In this document: positions 31,997-41,246 of the stretch, piece by piece
How positions within the stretch are numbered: the stretch's first letter is position 1
Layout: each line of letters opens with the position of its first letter
Assembly: GCA_947624245.1 (NCBI GenBank)
Contig: CANQJL010000009.1
Span: forward strand, 1-64,000
Direction of reading: 5' to 3'
Origin: an uncultured Acetatifactor sp.
GTDB lineage: Bacteria > Bacillota > Clostridia > Lachnospirales > Lachnospiraceae
DNA: 64,000 nt
Program-made: the position numbers and the translations under genes
The notes under the pieces: model-generated
Database searches by the model: none
Seen by the model: only the letters and a program-made list of their open reading frames with translations
What the model was told of the DNA's origin: nothing

Positions 31997-33829
31997 ATGA
32001 GACAGAAAAGAGAAGACGTCAGAAACGTAGCTATCATCGCCCATGTGGACCACGGCAAAACGACTCTGGTGGACGAGCTTCTGAAACAGAGCGGCGTGTT
32101 CCGAGAGGGGCAGGAGGTGGCCGAACGAGTCATGGACTCCAACGATATCGAGCGGGAGCGCGGCATCACCATATTGTCCAAGAATACCGCCGTTATGTAC
32201 AAAAACACCAAGATCAACATCATAGACACCCCGGGCCATGCGGACTTCGGCGGCGAGGTGGAGCGCGTGCTGAAAATGGTGAACGGCGTCATTCTGGTGG
32301 TGGACGCCTTCGAGGGCGCGATGCCCCAGACCAAATTCGTGCTGCGCAAGGCCCTGGAGCTGAAGCTTCCCGTCATCGTCTGCATCAACAAGACGGACCG
32401 TCCCGAGGCCCGTCCGGGTGAGGTGGTGGACGAGGTGCTGGAGCTGTTCCTTGAGCTGGACGCCGACGATGCCCAGCTGGACTGTCCCTTTGTCTTCGCC
32501 TCCGCCAAGACGGGCGTCGCCTCGCTGGACGCCGGGAAGCCGGGCGTAAGCATGGAGCCGCTGTTCGAGACGATCCTGAATTACATTCCCGCTCCGGAGG
32601 GCGATCCCGACGCCGGCACTCAGGTGTTGATCAGCACCATCGACTATAACGAGTACGTGGGCCGAATCGGCGTGGGGAAGGTGGACAACGGGCAGATCAA
32701 GGTCAATCAGGAGGTAGTCATCTGCAACCACCATGAGCCCGACAAACAGACCAAGGTAAAGGTCAGCAAGCTCTACGAATTCGACGGGCTGAACAAGGTG
32801 GAGGTGAAGGAGGCCGGTATCGGCTCCATTGTGGCCATCTCCGGCATCAGCGATATCCATATCGGCGACACGCTCTGCTCTCCCGACTGCGCAAACCCCA
32901 TTCCCTTCCAGAAGATCAGCGAACCCACCATCGCCATGCAGTTCATGGTGAACGATTCCCCTCTGGCAGGTCAGGAGGGAAAATACGTGACCAGCCGCCA
33001 TATTCGCGACAGACTGTTCCGCGAGCTGAACACGGACGTCTCGCTCCGTGTGGAGGAGACGGACACCACCGAGTGCTTCAAGGTGTCCGGCAGGGGCGAG
33101 CTGCATCTGTCCGTCCTGATCGAAAACATGCGCAGGGAGGGCTATGAGTTCGCCGTCAGCAAGGCGGAGGTGCTCTACAAGACCGACGAGAACGGCAAGC
33201 GCACGGAACCGATGGAGCTTTGCTACATTGATGTACCCAACGAGTACGCCGGCGCCGTCATCGAAAAGCTGGGACAGCGAAAGGGCGAGCTGCGCAATAT
33301 GGGCTCCGTCTCCGGCGGCACGGGAACTCGCCTTGAGTTCTCCATTCCGGCAAGGGGCCTGATCGGTTACAGGGGCGAATTTATGACGGACACCAAGGGC
33401 AACGGCATCATGAATACCGTCTTCGACGGCTACGCTCCCTATAAGGGCGATATCCAGTACCGCAAGCAGGGCTCCCTGATCGCCTTTGAAGCGGGGGAAG
33501 CCATCACCTACGGCCTCTTTAACGCGCAGGAGCGCGGCACCCTGTTCATCGGCCCCGGCGAGAAGGTGTACGCCGGCATGGTGATCGGTCAGACAGGCCG
33601 AAGCGAGGACATCGAAGTGAACGTCTGCAAGAAAAAGCAGCTGACCAACACCCGCGCCTCCGGTTCGGACGACGCCCTGCGTCTGACGCCTCCCAAGATC
33701 CTTTCTCTGGAGCAGGCTCTCGACTTTATCGACACGGACGAGCTTTTGGAGGTAACTCCCGTCTCCCTGCGGATCCGCAAAAAGATACTGGATCCCACCA
33801 TGCGCAAGAGAGCCGCCATGAAAAATTAG
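31997..33829 (+). CDS. typA: Translational GTPase TypA/BipA
   Basis: A 610-residue ribosome-binding GTPase involved in ribosome assembly and stress growth. G1 AHVDHGKTTL, G2 region RERGITI, G3 DTPGHADF and G4 NKTDR are visible, followed by EF-G-like domains and the TypA-specific C-terminal domain with RGTLFIGPGEKVY. Full length. AAAGGA precedes the ATG at a long spacing. It is on the plus strand and its stop overlaps that of spoIVB by 4 bases, so no terminator fits between them. Confidence 0.95.
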   Translation: MRQKREDVRNVAIIAHVDHGKTTLVDELLKQSGVFREGQEVAERVMDSNDIERERGITILSKNTAVMYKNTKINIIDTPGHADFGGEVERVLKMVNGVILVVDAFEGAMPQTKFVLRKALELKLPVIVCINKTDRPEARPGEVVDEVLELFLELDADDAQLDCPFVFASAKTGVASLDAGKPGVSMEPLFETILNYIPAPEGDPDAGTQVLISTIDYNEYVGRIGVGKVDNGQIKVNQEVVICNHHEPDKQTKVKVSKLYEFDGLNKVEVKEAGIGSIVAISGISDIHIGDTLCSPDCANPIPFQKISEPTIAMQFMVNDSPLAGQEGKYVTSRHIRDRLFRELNTDVSLRVEETDTTECFKVSGRGELHLSVLIENMRREGYEFAVSKAEVLYKTDENGKRTEPMELCYIDVPNEYAGAVIEKLGQRKGELRNMGSVSGGTGTRLEFSIPARGLIGYRGEFMTDTKGNGIMNTVFDGYAPYKGDIQYRKQGSLIAFEAGEAITYGLFNAQERGTLFIGPGEKVYAGMVIGQTGRSEDIEVNVCKKKQLTNTRASGSDDALRLTPPKILSLEQALDFIDTDELLEVTPVSLRIRKKILDPTMRKRAAMKN

Positions 33830-35184
33830 TGCTCCAGCATATTCTCGATAAAGATTCCGTATCCTCTGGTGCTGTCCTGCACCAGAACATGGGTGACGGC
33901 CCCGATGAGCTTTCCGTTCTGAATGATGGGGCTGCCGCTCATGCCCTGCACGATCCCGCCTGTGACTTCCAAAAGGTTGGGATCCGTGACCTTCAGTTCG
34001 ATTCCCCTGTTCACATTGTCGTGATCGAGATGTATCTCCGTGATCTCCACGTCATAATACTCCGTGCGGTCCTCCACGGTACAGAGGATCTGGGCCGGCC
34101 CTTTCTGTATTTCCTGCTTCAGACCGATGGGAATCGGCTCCTGATCTGCCAGCTCTGCCGCATTTTCATTGCATATTCCGAAGATCCCGCGGCTGCTGTT
34201 GCTGGTGATATCCCCCAGCACATTCTCCGGCGAATAGACGATCATTCCCGTCATCTCGCCGGGATCGCCGTCGCTTCCCTTTCTGATGTTCACGATATCG
34301 GTGCTGTAGAGCGTCCCGTCCTGCATGTGCATCAATGTGCTGGTATCGATATCGTTGATCCCGTGTCCCAAAGCGCCGAAATTCCCCTCGGGGTCGATAT
34401 AAGTCATCGTGCCGACGCCCTGCGCATTGTCCCTGATCCACACGCCGATCTTATACTCGCCGTTTGCGTCCTGCACAGGATCCACGCTGACTTCCGTGAT
34501 CTCACCGTCGCGCTCCAGCGTCAAAGCAAGCTGTTTCCCGCCGCTCTCCCGAACGCGGCGGATAAAATCTTCCTTTTCCGTGACGTCCTCGCCGTTTACC
34601 TTGCGGATATAGTCTCCCGATCTCAAGACATATCTTCCCGGCGAATAGCTGACGCCGTTCATTCCCCGAAATTCACCGGTGCCTACCACCAACACCCCGT
34701 TCGTCTTCACGTAGATTCCCACGGGCGCCCCCACGGGAATCAGCTCCTGATCCTCAATGACCTGAATATCTACCTGCTTGATGGGGAGAAAGCCGAACAG
34801 CCTCACGGACATGCGATAGCTGGACTCCCCGGGCGCTTTCATGGTCACCGGCTTGCTTAAATCAATGTGCACGGCTCCCGCCGGAATATTGCTGGTTCCT
34901 GTCTCGCTGACGCTTACGATCTGCGCCTGTGCCGGCACGCCCAAAAAGAACGACTGCTCCTTGTCTGCCCGCACATTGAGGACCGAAGGAATATTGCTGT
35001 CTATGCGGTAATAGAGCGTACAGGCAAGGGCCGTGCAGCTTACCGCCAGCACCGCACAGAGGCAAAAGCGGTAGATCTTAAGCCGCCTCAATCTCCTTTT
35101 CCAGTCCTGCAGCAGGATCACCATGTCCTGCCCGGCCTGTTTTCTGATCGTCTCGTCGCTTTTTGCGCCTATCCGCCGTCTCAT
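33826..35184 (-). CDS. spoIVB: SpoIVB sporulation serine peptidase
   Basis: A 452-residue peptidase of family S55. One N-terminal transmembrane helix (about 38-60) anchors it, a PDZ domain (about 155-235) contains the SGDYIRKVNGEDV loop, and the peptidase domain has GALGHGIND with the catalytic His and GMSGSPIIQNGKLIGAV with the catalytic Ser. In Bacillus it is made in the forespore and triggers sigma-K processing. The ATG at 35184 follows AGGGAGTG. spo0A, its usual downstream neighbour, is absent and typA converges instead. Confidence 0.93.
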   Translation of the reverse strand: MRRRIGAKSDETIRKQAGQDMVILLQDWKRRLRRLKIYRFCLCAVLAVSCTALACTLYYRIDSNIPSVLNVRADKEQSFFLGVPAQAQIVSVSETGTSNIPAGAVHIDLSKPVTMKAPGESSYRMSVRLFGFLPIKQVDIQVIEDQELIPVGAPVGIYVKTNGVLVVGTGEFRGMNGVSYSPGRYVLRSGDYIRKVNGEDVTEKEDFIRRVRESGGKQLALTLERDGEITEVSVDPVQDANGEYKIGVWIRDNAQGVGTMTYIDPEGNFGALGHGINDIDTSTLMHMQDGTLYSTDIVNIRKGSDGDPGEMTGMIVYSPENVLGDITSNSSRGIFGICNENAAELADQEPIPIGLKQEIQKGPAQILCTVEDRTEYYDVEITEIHLDHDNVNRGIELKVTDPNLLEVTGGIVQGMSGSPIIQNGKLIGAVTHVLVQDSTRGYGIFIENMLEH

Positions 35185-35393
35185 GCACACACACTCCCTG
35201 CATTTTTTGTTGCCTTACAATGCCGCCTGCGGTATTGTTTCAGATCACATTGCCCACGATCCAATGTTGACAGTGTGTGTACTTTTCCGGTTTTTTATTA
35301 CAAAACCCTTTTATTTTGTTGTGGATATTGCTTTTTATTCTGCTTGTTTTTTATCCTGCTTCTTTTGTCCCATTTCTTTTATCCTTTTTTATT
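35185..35393. other. Purine-rich intergenic stretch recN-spoIVB
   Basis: On the minus strand 35290-35393 is a nearly pure A/G-rich run downstream of recN. A 12-codon frame (ATG GGA CAA AAG..., RBS AAAAAGGAT) is present but too short to call. No T-run hairpin was seen and no sporulation sigma site could be placed with confidence. Confidence 0.4.
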
Positions 35394-37079
35394 CTATCTT
35401 TCTTTGTAGGAAAGCGCCTGCGCCCGCATCTGACGCGCATTGGACAGCGCCTCCTCGGTCAGCGTGTCGCTGCCTAAGAGCCTTGCCAGCTCCGTCAGGC
35501 TCTCCTCCCCTTCCACGGGCTTGATGTCCGTGATGGTGTTGTCCTGCGTGCTGCTCTTTTCGATGACAAAATGGCTGTCCGCCATAGCCGCGATCTGAGG
35601 AAGATGGGTGATACAGAGCACCTGAGTGTCCCGCGCCACGGTGTCTAATTTCTCGGACACCTTCCACGCCGTTCTCCCGCTGATTCCCGCGTCGATTTCA
35701 TCAAAGATCAGCGTTCCCACGGCGCCTTTTCCCGCCAGAACGGTCTTGATTGCCAGCATGATCCTCGACAGCTCCCCGCCGCTGGCCACCTGGCTCAGGG
35801 GCTTTAAGCTCTCCCCAGGGTTGGTGGAGATCAGAAACTCCACGTCGTCATATCCCTTGGAGGTGATCTCCTGATGGGGACGCACCGCGATCTCGAACTC
35901 CACCGTCAGAAAATTCAACTGCTGCAGGGCTTCCTTAAGCTGCCCTGCCAGACGGCCCGCGTTCTCGGACCGCAGCGCGGACAGTTCGCCGCACGCTTCC
36001 TCCAGCTCCCGTTCCCGCTCCCCCAGCCGTGCCTTCAGCTTTTCCAGATAGGCGTCGTAATCCGAGAGCTTTGCAAGCTGCTGCTGCCGCTCCTGCCCGT
36101 ACCGGATCACCGCCTGTATCGTGCCCCCGTACTTCTCCTTCAGCCGGTTCAGCACATTCAGCCTTTCCTCCGTGCGCTGAAAGTCCTCCCCGTCAAATTC
36201 GCAGCGGCTCATATATTCCGAGATGTCTCTGTTGTAATCGGCCAGCAGACTGTCTATTTCCGTAAGCTGTCCCTCCAGCTCCTCCAGCCTGCCGTCATAT
36301 GCGGAGACGCTGCGCAATGCCTTCAGTGCACGGCCAAGCTCCGCCCCCGCGCCGCTCTCAAAATCGCCTCCGGTGTACCGGTAGCTCTCCGTCAGGCTCT
36401 CCAGGATCCGCTTGCCGTTGACCATGAGACGGTAGCTTTTCTCCAATTCCTCATCTTCGCCGGGAACAGGCTTTGCCGCCTCGATCTCCTGCAGCTCGAA
36501 CTCTGCCAGAGACTGCTCCCTGGCCTTGGCGGCTTCGTCCATCGTCTCGTTCTCAAGCTCCGCGCGCAGCTTCCCGCACTCGCGGTAAAGCTCCGACACC
36601 CGCTGTGCCGCGGGCGGCAGCTTCTCCCCGCAGTACCCGTCCAGAATCTCCATGTGGTTTTTCTTGTGCAAAAGGGACTGGTGCTCGTGCTGACCGTAGA
36701 TGTCCAGAAGCGATTCCGCCAGCTCCTTCACCTGTCTGGCCGTGACGGTCTCCCCGTTGATCCTGCATATGCTCTTGCCCGCCTGCAGACGTCTGGTGAG
36801 AATCACGGTGCCGTCCTCCTGAGGCTCTATTCCCAAGCTCTCCAGCTTCTCTCGCACCCCTTGGCTGTCATCGTCGAACATCAGCTCCACCAGAGCGCTC
36901 TCGGCGCCCCTGCGCAGCATGTCCTTCTCGAATTTTGCGCCCAAGGCCAGATTAAGGCTTCCGATCAACAGCGATTTTCCCGCGCCCGTCTCTCCGGTAA
37001 GAATATTCAGACCGGGTCCGAACTCCACCTCGACCTCCTCTATCAGCGCCAGATTTTTCACGTGTAAGCTCTGCAGCAT
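35394..37079 (-). CDS. recN: DNA repair protein RecN
   Basis: A 561-residue SMC-like ATPase in double-strand break repair. Walker A TGETGAGKS near the N-terminus, a long coiled-coil middle (about 150-370), then the signature VASGGELSRIMLAIK, Walker B TLIFDEIDAGISG and CITHLPQIA. The ATG at 37079 follows GAGAGGAT. It lies 41 bp after argR in the common Firmicutes order. No LexA box was seen in this short gap. Confidence 0.95.
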   Translation of the reverse strand: MLQSLHVKNLALIEEVEVEFGPGLNILTGETGAGKSLLIGSLNLALGAKFEKDMLRRGAESALVELMFDDDSQGVREKLESLGIEPQEDGTVILTRRLQAGKSICRINGETVTARQVKELAESLLDIYGQHEHQSLLHKKNHMEILDGYCGEKLPPAAQRVSELYRECGKLRAELENETMDEAAKAREQSLAEFELQEIEAAKPVPGEDEELEKSYRLMVNGKRILESLTESYRYTGGDFESGAGAELGRALKALRSVSAYDGRLEELEGQLTEIDSLLADYNRDISEYMSRCEFDGEDFQRTEERLNVLNRLKEKYGGTIQAVIRYGQERQQQLAKLSDYDAYLEKLKARLGERERELEEACGELSALRSENAGRLAGQLKEALQQLNFLTVEFEIAVRPHQEITSKGYDDVEFLISTNPGESLKPLSQVASGGELSRIMLAIKTVLAGKGAVGTLIFDEIDAGISGRTAWKVSEKLDTVARDTQVLCITHLPQIAAMADSHFVIEKSSTQDNTITDIKPVEGEESLTELARLLGSDTLTEEALSNARQMRAQALSYKER

Positions 37080-37120
37080 GTATCCTCTCATTCCGCCGTA
37101 AATACGGCCAAAAAATGTTT

Positions 37121-37579
37121 TTATCTCTTTAGGGAGCTCTCCAGCTTCTCCATCAGCTTGGCGGCTCCCTCGCCGGTGCGCACCGCCGCAAAGATGGTGT
37201 CGTCACCCGCAATACAGCCCACTATCTCCGGAAATTTCAGCTCGTCCAGCGCAGCCGCCACGGCCATTGCCATTCCGGACACCGTCCGTATCACCAATAT
37301 GTTCTGGGCGATATCCATGGAGAGAAAGCCGTCGCGCAATACCCGCAAGAACTTGTCCTGTCCCTGACCGCCCTCCTGCTCCTGCTGCAAGGCCGCATAT
37401 TTCTGACGGCCTCCGGCCGCCGACACCTTGGTGAGCTTCAGCTCTCTGATATCTCTGGACACGGTCGCCTGGGTCACGGAAAGTCCCGCTTCCTTCAGCC
37501 TGTCGGCCAACTCCTCCTGGGTCTCCACGTCGAACTCCTGCACCAGCTCCAAAATCTTTCCCTGTCGAATCTTCTTCAT
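37121..37579 (-). CDS. argR: Arginine repressor
   Basis: A 152-residue ArgR/AhrC hexameric regulator. The N-terminal winged helix has the recognition segment SVTQATVSRDIRELKL; the C-terminal oligomerisation and arginine-binding domain has GCIAGDDTIF. Full length. It lies 9 bp after nadK in the conserved nadK-argR-recN string. No arginine genes are in the window, so its targets are elsewhere. Confidence 0.95.
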   Translation of the reverse strand: MKKIRQGKILELVQEFDVETQEELADRLKEAGLSVTQATVSRDIRELKLTKVSAAGGRQKYAALQQEQEGGQGQDKFLRVLRDGFLSMDIAQNILVIRTVSGMAMAVAAALDELKFPEIVGCIAGDDTIFAAVRTGEGAAKLMEKLESSLKR

Positions 37580-37588
37580 AGCGCCCTC

Positions 37589-38458
37589 TCAATCCGTCAT
37601 TTTCCGCTGAAGCACCTCGAGAAAGCTCACCCGATTCAGCTTGATGAATTCCGTGATCTGACCGGACTCTGTCACCCGCACTCTGTCGCCCGTGCGCAGA
37701 GGGATCACATGGCTTCCGTCAAAATTTGCCTCCACCGTCTGTATCCTGTCTTCCCTTCCCTCGGGAATCTCGATCTCGATCACATCTTCCGGCGAAAAAA
37801 TAATGCTGCGCTGGTTCAGGGTGTGGGGACAGATCGGGGTGAGCATAATAAGCCTTGCCTTCGGTTCCACCAGCGGGCCGCCCGCGGAAAGGTTATAGCC
37901 CGTAGAGCCCGTGGGGGTAGTGACGATGACCCCGTCCGCATTATACTCGTGAAGGAACTGGCCGTTGACGTAAATCCTGAACTTGATGATCTGCAGAGAA
38001 CCCACGCGGGAGATGACGATATCGTTCAGCGCCCAGCCCTCCTCGGTGCGCCCGTCCGCAAAGACCGCCTTTCCCTTGAGCATCATTCTGCTCTCCTGCG
38101 CATAGTCCCCGGCGATCAGACGGTCCAGCGCCTCCTCCAGATACTCCGGCTCGATCTCCGTCATATATCCCAGCGTTCCCAGCTTCACGCCGATGATGGG
38201 GATATGCAGCGCCTTCGTCTCTCTTGCCGCGCGAAGCACGGTACCGTCGCCGCCCAGAACCAGCATACAGTCCACGTCGCCCGGAATATCCTCCGGCACT
38301 TCCTGTCCGTCTGCAGACATGCGCCTTCCCGCCTGTCTGCTCTCCCCCGTCCGCATCGTAACGCGCTGGCCCTTGCCCTCCAGGTACTGACAGATCCGCT
38401 TCGTGACGGTCCTATCTTGGTCCTTATGTTCGTTGGTATAGATCAGAAAATGCTTCAT
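37589..38458 (-). CDS. nadK: NAD kinase
   Basis: A 289-residue ATP/polyphosphate-dependent kinase producing NADP. The GGDGT motif (LVLGGDGTVLRA) and the second conserved block DGVIVTTPTGSTGYNLSAGG are present. The start overlaps the ribosome binding region following tlyA (9 bp gap). Full length. Confidence 0.95.
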   Translation of the reverse strand: MKHFLIYTNEHKDQDRTVTKRICQYLEGKGQRVTMRTGESRQAGRRMSADGQEVPEDIPGDVDCMLVLGGDGTVLRAARETKALHIPIIGVKLGTLGYMTEIEPEYLEEALDRLIAGDYAQESRMMLKGKAVFADGRTEEGWALNDIVISRVGSLQIIKFRIYVNGQFLHEYNADGVIVTTPTGSTGYNLSAGGPLVEPKARLIMLTPICPHTLNQRSIIFSPEDVIEIEIPEGREDRIQTVEANFDGSHVIPLRTGDRVRVTESGQITEFIKLNRVSFLEVLQRKMTD

Positions 38459-38467
38459 ACCTCTCTC

Positions 38468-39349
38468 CTAAACTGCGTGCGAGCGCTCCACCGTCCCGGC
38501 TATGCGCTCCTCCCACTCCGTGGTATGCGACAGCCCTGTTCCCGCCTGCTGCAATTCTCTCAATCTCTCCTCTGCGGCGCCCTCCGTCAGCGCACCGATC
38601 TCCTCATCCGGCTCCCGCTCTTTTCCCAGGTACAGCAGATACTCTATATTTCCCTCGGGTCCCTTTATAGGAGAATAATCCAGATCCAGCACCGCAAATC
38701 CGATGCTGTCCGCATAATCTACGATCTTAGAGATGACCTCGCGGTGCGTCTTTTCCTCCCGCACCACGCCGTTCTTTCCCACCTTCTCGCGGCCCGCCTC
38801 GAACTGCGGCTTCACCAGACATACCATCTTCGCACCGCATTTTAACAGATTTCTCGCCGGTATCAGTATCTTGGTAAGCGAGATAAAGGAGACGTCTGCG
38901 CCGGCGAAATCAGGCTCTTCCCCGATATCCTCCCGCACCGTATAACGAAAGTTCGTCTGCTCCATGCAGACCACCCGCGCATCGCTTCGCAGCTTCCACG
39001 CAAGCTGTCCCCGCCCCACATCTACGGAATAGACCTTCGCCGCTCCGTTTTGCAGCATACAGTCGGTAAATCCCCCTGTGGAAGCGCCGATATCCAGACA
39101 CACACAGCCCTCCAGACTGATGGGCCAGACCTTCAGGGCCTTCTCCAGCTTCAGTCCGCCGCGGCTCACGTATTTTAGATCGTTCCCCCGAACCTCCAGC
39201 TTGAGCCCCTCCTCCGCAAAGGAGGCGCCCGCCTTGTCTTCCTTCTGACCGTTCACATAGACGCTGCCCGACATGATGACGGCTCTGGCCTTTTCCCTGG
39301 ACTGCGCGTATCCTCTCTCCACCAGAAGCACATCCAACCGCTTTTTCAT
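38468..39349 (-). CDS. tlyA: TlyA family rRNA 2'-O-methyltransferase
   Basis: A 293-residue protein: an N-terminal S4 RNA-binding domain (KKRLDVLLVERGYAQSREKARAVIMSGSVYVNG) followed by an FtsJ-like methyltransferase domain with the SAM motif CLDIGASTGGFTDCML. Known members methylate 16S and 23S rRNA; the older name hemolysin A is misleading. It starts 5 bp after dxs, with the ribosome binding site inside the dxs end. About 25 residues at the C-terminus exceed the family core. Confidence 0.9.
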   Translation of the reverse strand: MKKRLDVLLVERGYAQSREKARAVIMSGSVYVNGQKEDKAGASFAEEGLKLEVRGNDLKYVSRGGLKLEKALKVWPISLEGCVCLDIGASTGGFTDCMLQNGAAKVYSVDVGRGQLAWKLRSDARVVCMEQTNFRYTVREDIGEEPDFAGADVSFISLTKILIPARNLLKCGAKMVCLVKPQFEAGREKVGKNGVVREEKTHREVISKIVDYADSIGFAVLDLDYSPIKGPEGNIEYLLYLGKEREPDEEIGALTEGAAEERLRELQQAGTGLSHTTEWEERIAGTVERSHAV

Positions 39350-39354
39350 CTAAA

Positions 39355-41226
39355 TTAATCCTTCCTGCTTCCGGCGAGCTTTTGGCAGATCTTATCCGTG
39401 ATGCTGTCCGCATCGATACCGATCTCCTGCTTTAAGAGCTCCACATTTCCGTGCTCCACATAAGCGTCGGGAATGGCAATGCTCAAAAAAGCGTTGTGCA
39501 GATCGCTCCGGTTCATAAAATCCAGCACCTTTTCCCCGTAGCCGCCCGCCGAAACGTTCTCCTCCAAGGTGACGATCAGCACATGATCCCTGCAGGCGTC
39601 CCTGACGGCGTCCTCGTCTATGGGCTTCACAAAGCGCCCGTTGATCAGGCTGACATGGTATCCCTTTTCCTTCAGCGCCTGCCTTACGGTCTCTGCCGTC
39701 TTCACCATGCTGCCCACCGCAAAGAGCGCGATGTCCCGCTCCCTGTAGATCCACTCGGCCTTTCCCAGCTCTATGGGCGCTCGGTATTCCTTCAGACCGT
39801 CGTAGGCCGTGCCTCTGGGGTAGCGTATGGCGATGGGGGCCGACAGATTGACGGCAAATTTCAGCATGTCGGACAGCTCCCACTTGTTCTTCGGCGCACA
39901 GATATGCATATTGGGAATACCGGAAAGGTAGGTGAAATCAAAGATGCCCTGATGCGTCTCGCCGTCGCTTCCCACCAGCCCCGCTCTGTCTATGGCAAAC
40001 ACCACGGGCAGGTTCTGCAGACAGACATCGTGAAGGATCTGGTCGTAAGCTCTCTGCAGGAAAGAGGAATAGACCGCCACAATGGGCTTCAGGCCGCCTG
40101 CGGCCAGACCCGCCGCAAAGGTCACCGCATGTTCCTCCGCGATGCCTACGTCGAAGAATCGGTCCGGATACATGTTGCGAAAACGTTTTAGGCCCGTGCC
40201 GTCCGGCATCGCGGCCGTGATGGCCACCACCTTCTCGTCTCTGGCGCCCAGCTTGCACATCACCGTGGAGAAAATATCCGTATAATTTGCCACCGTTCTG
40301 GGGTGGGAGGGAATCCCCGTCTCAATGTCGAAGGGTTCGGCGCCGTGGAATCTGGCGGGATGCCGCTCCGCGGGCTCGTAGCCCTTGCCCTTCTGGGTCA
40401 GCACATGAATGAGCACGGGCCCCTCCACTCTCTTTGCCTCGTTGATCACCCGCACCATTCCCTCGATGTTATGGCCGTCCACGGGCCCCAGATAGGTAAT
40501 GCCCATGTCCTCAAAGAACATTCCCGGGATCACGAGCTGCTTGAAGCTGCTCTTTGCCCTGCGAATGCCCTTGATGGTGCTTCCGCCCCACCTGGTGCCG
40601 CGCAGATAATTGTAGATGCCCTCCTTCAGGTCCAGATACCCTGTGGCTGTCCTGATATTGTTCAGATATTTTGAAAAACCGCCCACATTCTCGGAGATGG
40701 ACATATTGTTGTCGTTCAGAATAATGATAAAATTCGTTTCCAGACGGGCGGCGTTGTTCAGCGCCTCGTAGGCCATGCCGCCGGTCATGGATCCGTCTCC
40801 GATCACGGAGACGATGGTGCTGCTCTCTCCCTTTAAGTCTCTGGCCTTCACCAGGCCCAGCCCCGCCGATACGGAGGTGGAGCTGTGTCCCGTGTCGAAC
40901 ACATCGCAGTCGCTCTCCTTTCTCTTGGGAAAGCCGCTGAGGCCGTGGAACTGCCTGAGATGGTCAAAGCCTTCCCCGCGTCCCGTCAGTATCTTATGGG
41001 TATAGGATTGATGTCCCACGTCCCAGACGATCTTATCCTCCGGCAGATTCAGCGCAAGGTGCAGCGCCATGGTCAGCTCCACCGTTCCGAGATTAGAGCC
41101 CAGATGACCTCCCGTAACGCTGATCTTGCGGATCAGGAAATCTCGTATTTCCTGCGCGAGCTGGCCATAGTCCTCCCGCCTTATCTCCTTGATATCGTTC
41201 GCCTGCTTAATGGTCTCCAACAGCAT
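39355..41226 (-). CDS. dxs: 1-deoxy-D-xylulose-5-phosphate synthase
   Basis: A 623-residue thiamine-diphosphate enzyme, the first step of the MEP isoprenoid pathway. The thiamine-binding GDGSMTGGMAYEALNN, the conserved DVGHQSYTHKILTGR near the N-terminus, FDVGIAEEHAVTFAAG and the SDGETHQG motif are visible. Full length. It is co-transcribed with ispA (20 bp gap), so precursor supply and prenyl elongation are joined in one unit. Confidence 0.95.
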   Translation of the reverse strand: MLLETIKQANDIKEIRREDYGQLAQEIRDFLIRKISVTGGHLGSNLGTVELTMALHLALNLPEDKIVWDVGHQSYTHKILTGRGEGFDHLRQFHGLSGFPKRKESDCDVFDTGHSSTSVSAGLGLVKARDLKGESSTIVSVIGDGSMTGGMAYEALNNAARLETNFIIILNDNNMSISENVGGFSKYLNNIRTATGYLDLKEGIYNYLRGTRWGGSTIKGIRRAKSSFKQLVIPGMFFEDMGITYLGPVDGHNIEGMVRVINEAKRVEGPVLIHVLTQKGKGYEPAERHPARFHGAEPFDIETGIPSHPRTVANYTDIFSTVMCKLGARDEKVVAITAAMPDGTGLKRFRNMYPDRFFDVGIAEEHAVTFAAGLAAGGLKPIVAVYSSFLQRAYDQILHDVCLQNLPVVFAIDRAGLVGSDGETHQGIFDFTYLSGIPNMHICAPKNKWELSDMLKFAVNLSAPIAIRYPRGTAYDGLKEYRAPIELGKAEWIYRERDIALFAVGSMVKTAETVRQALKEKGYHVSLINGRFVKPIDEDAVRDACRDHVLIVTLEENVSAGGYGEKVLDFMNRSDLHNAFLSIAIPDAYVEHGNVELLKQEIGIDADSITDKICQKLAGSRKD

Positions 41227-41246
41227 TCCTTATCCCTCTCTTATCT

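Noticed and set aside
31916-33106. Minus-strand open frame of 396 codons
   Set aside because: It is the antisense of typA, whose GTPase motifs are beyond doubt.
35185-35300. Sigma-G/F promoter for spoIVB
   Set aside because: CATTGTA-like and TGAAACA-like pieces exist but at poor spacing; not reliable enough.
35874-37067. Plus-strand open frame of 397 codons
   Set aside because: Antisense of recN; no ribosome binding site and no recognisable domain.
37080-37120. LexA box before recN
   Set aside because: No CGAAC-N4-GTTCG-like sequence occurs in the gap, so no SOS control was called.
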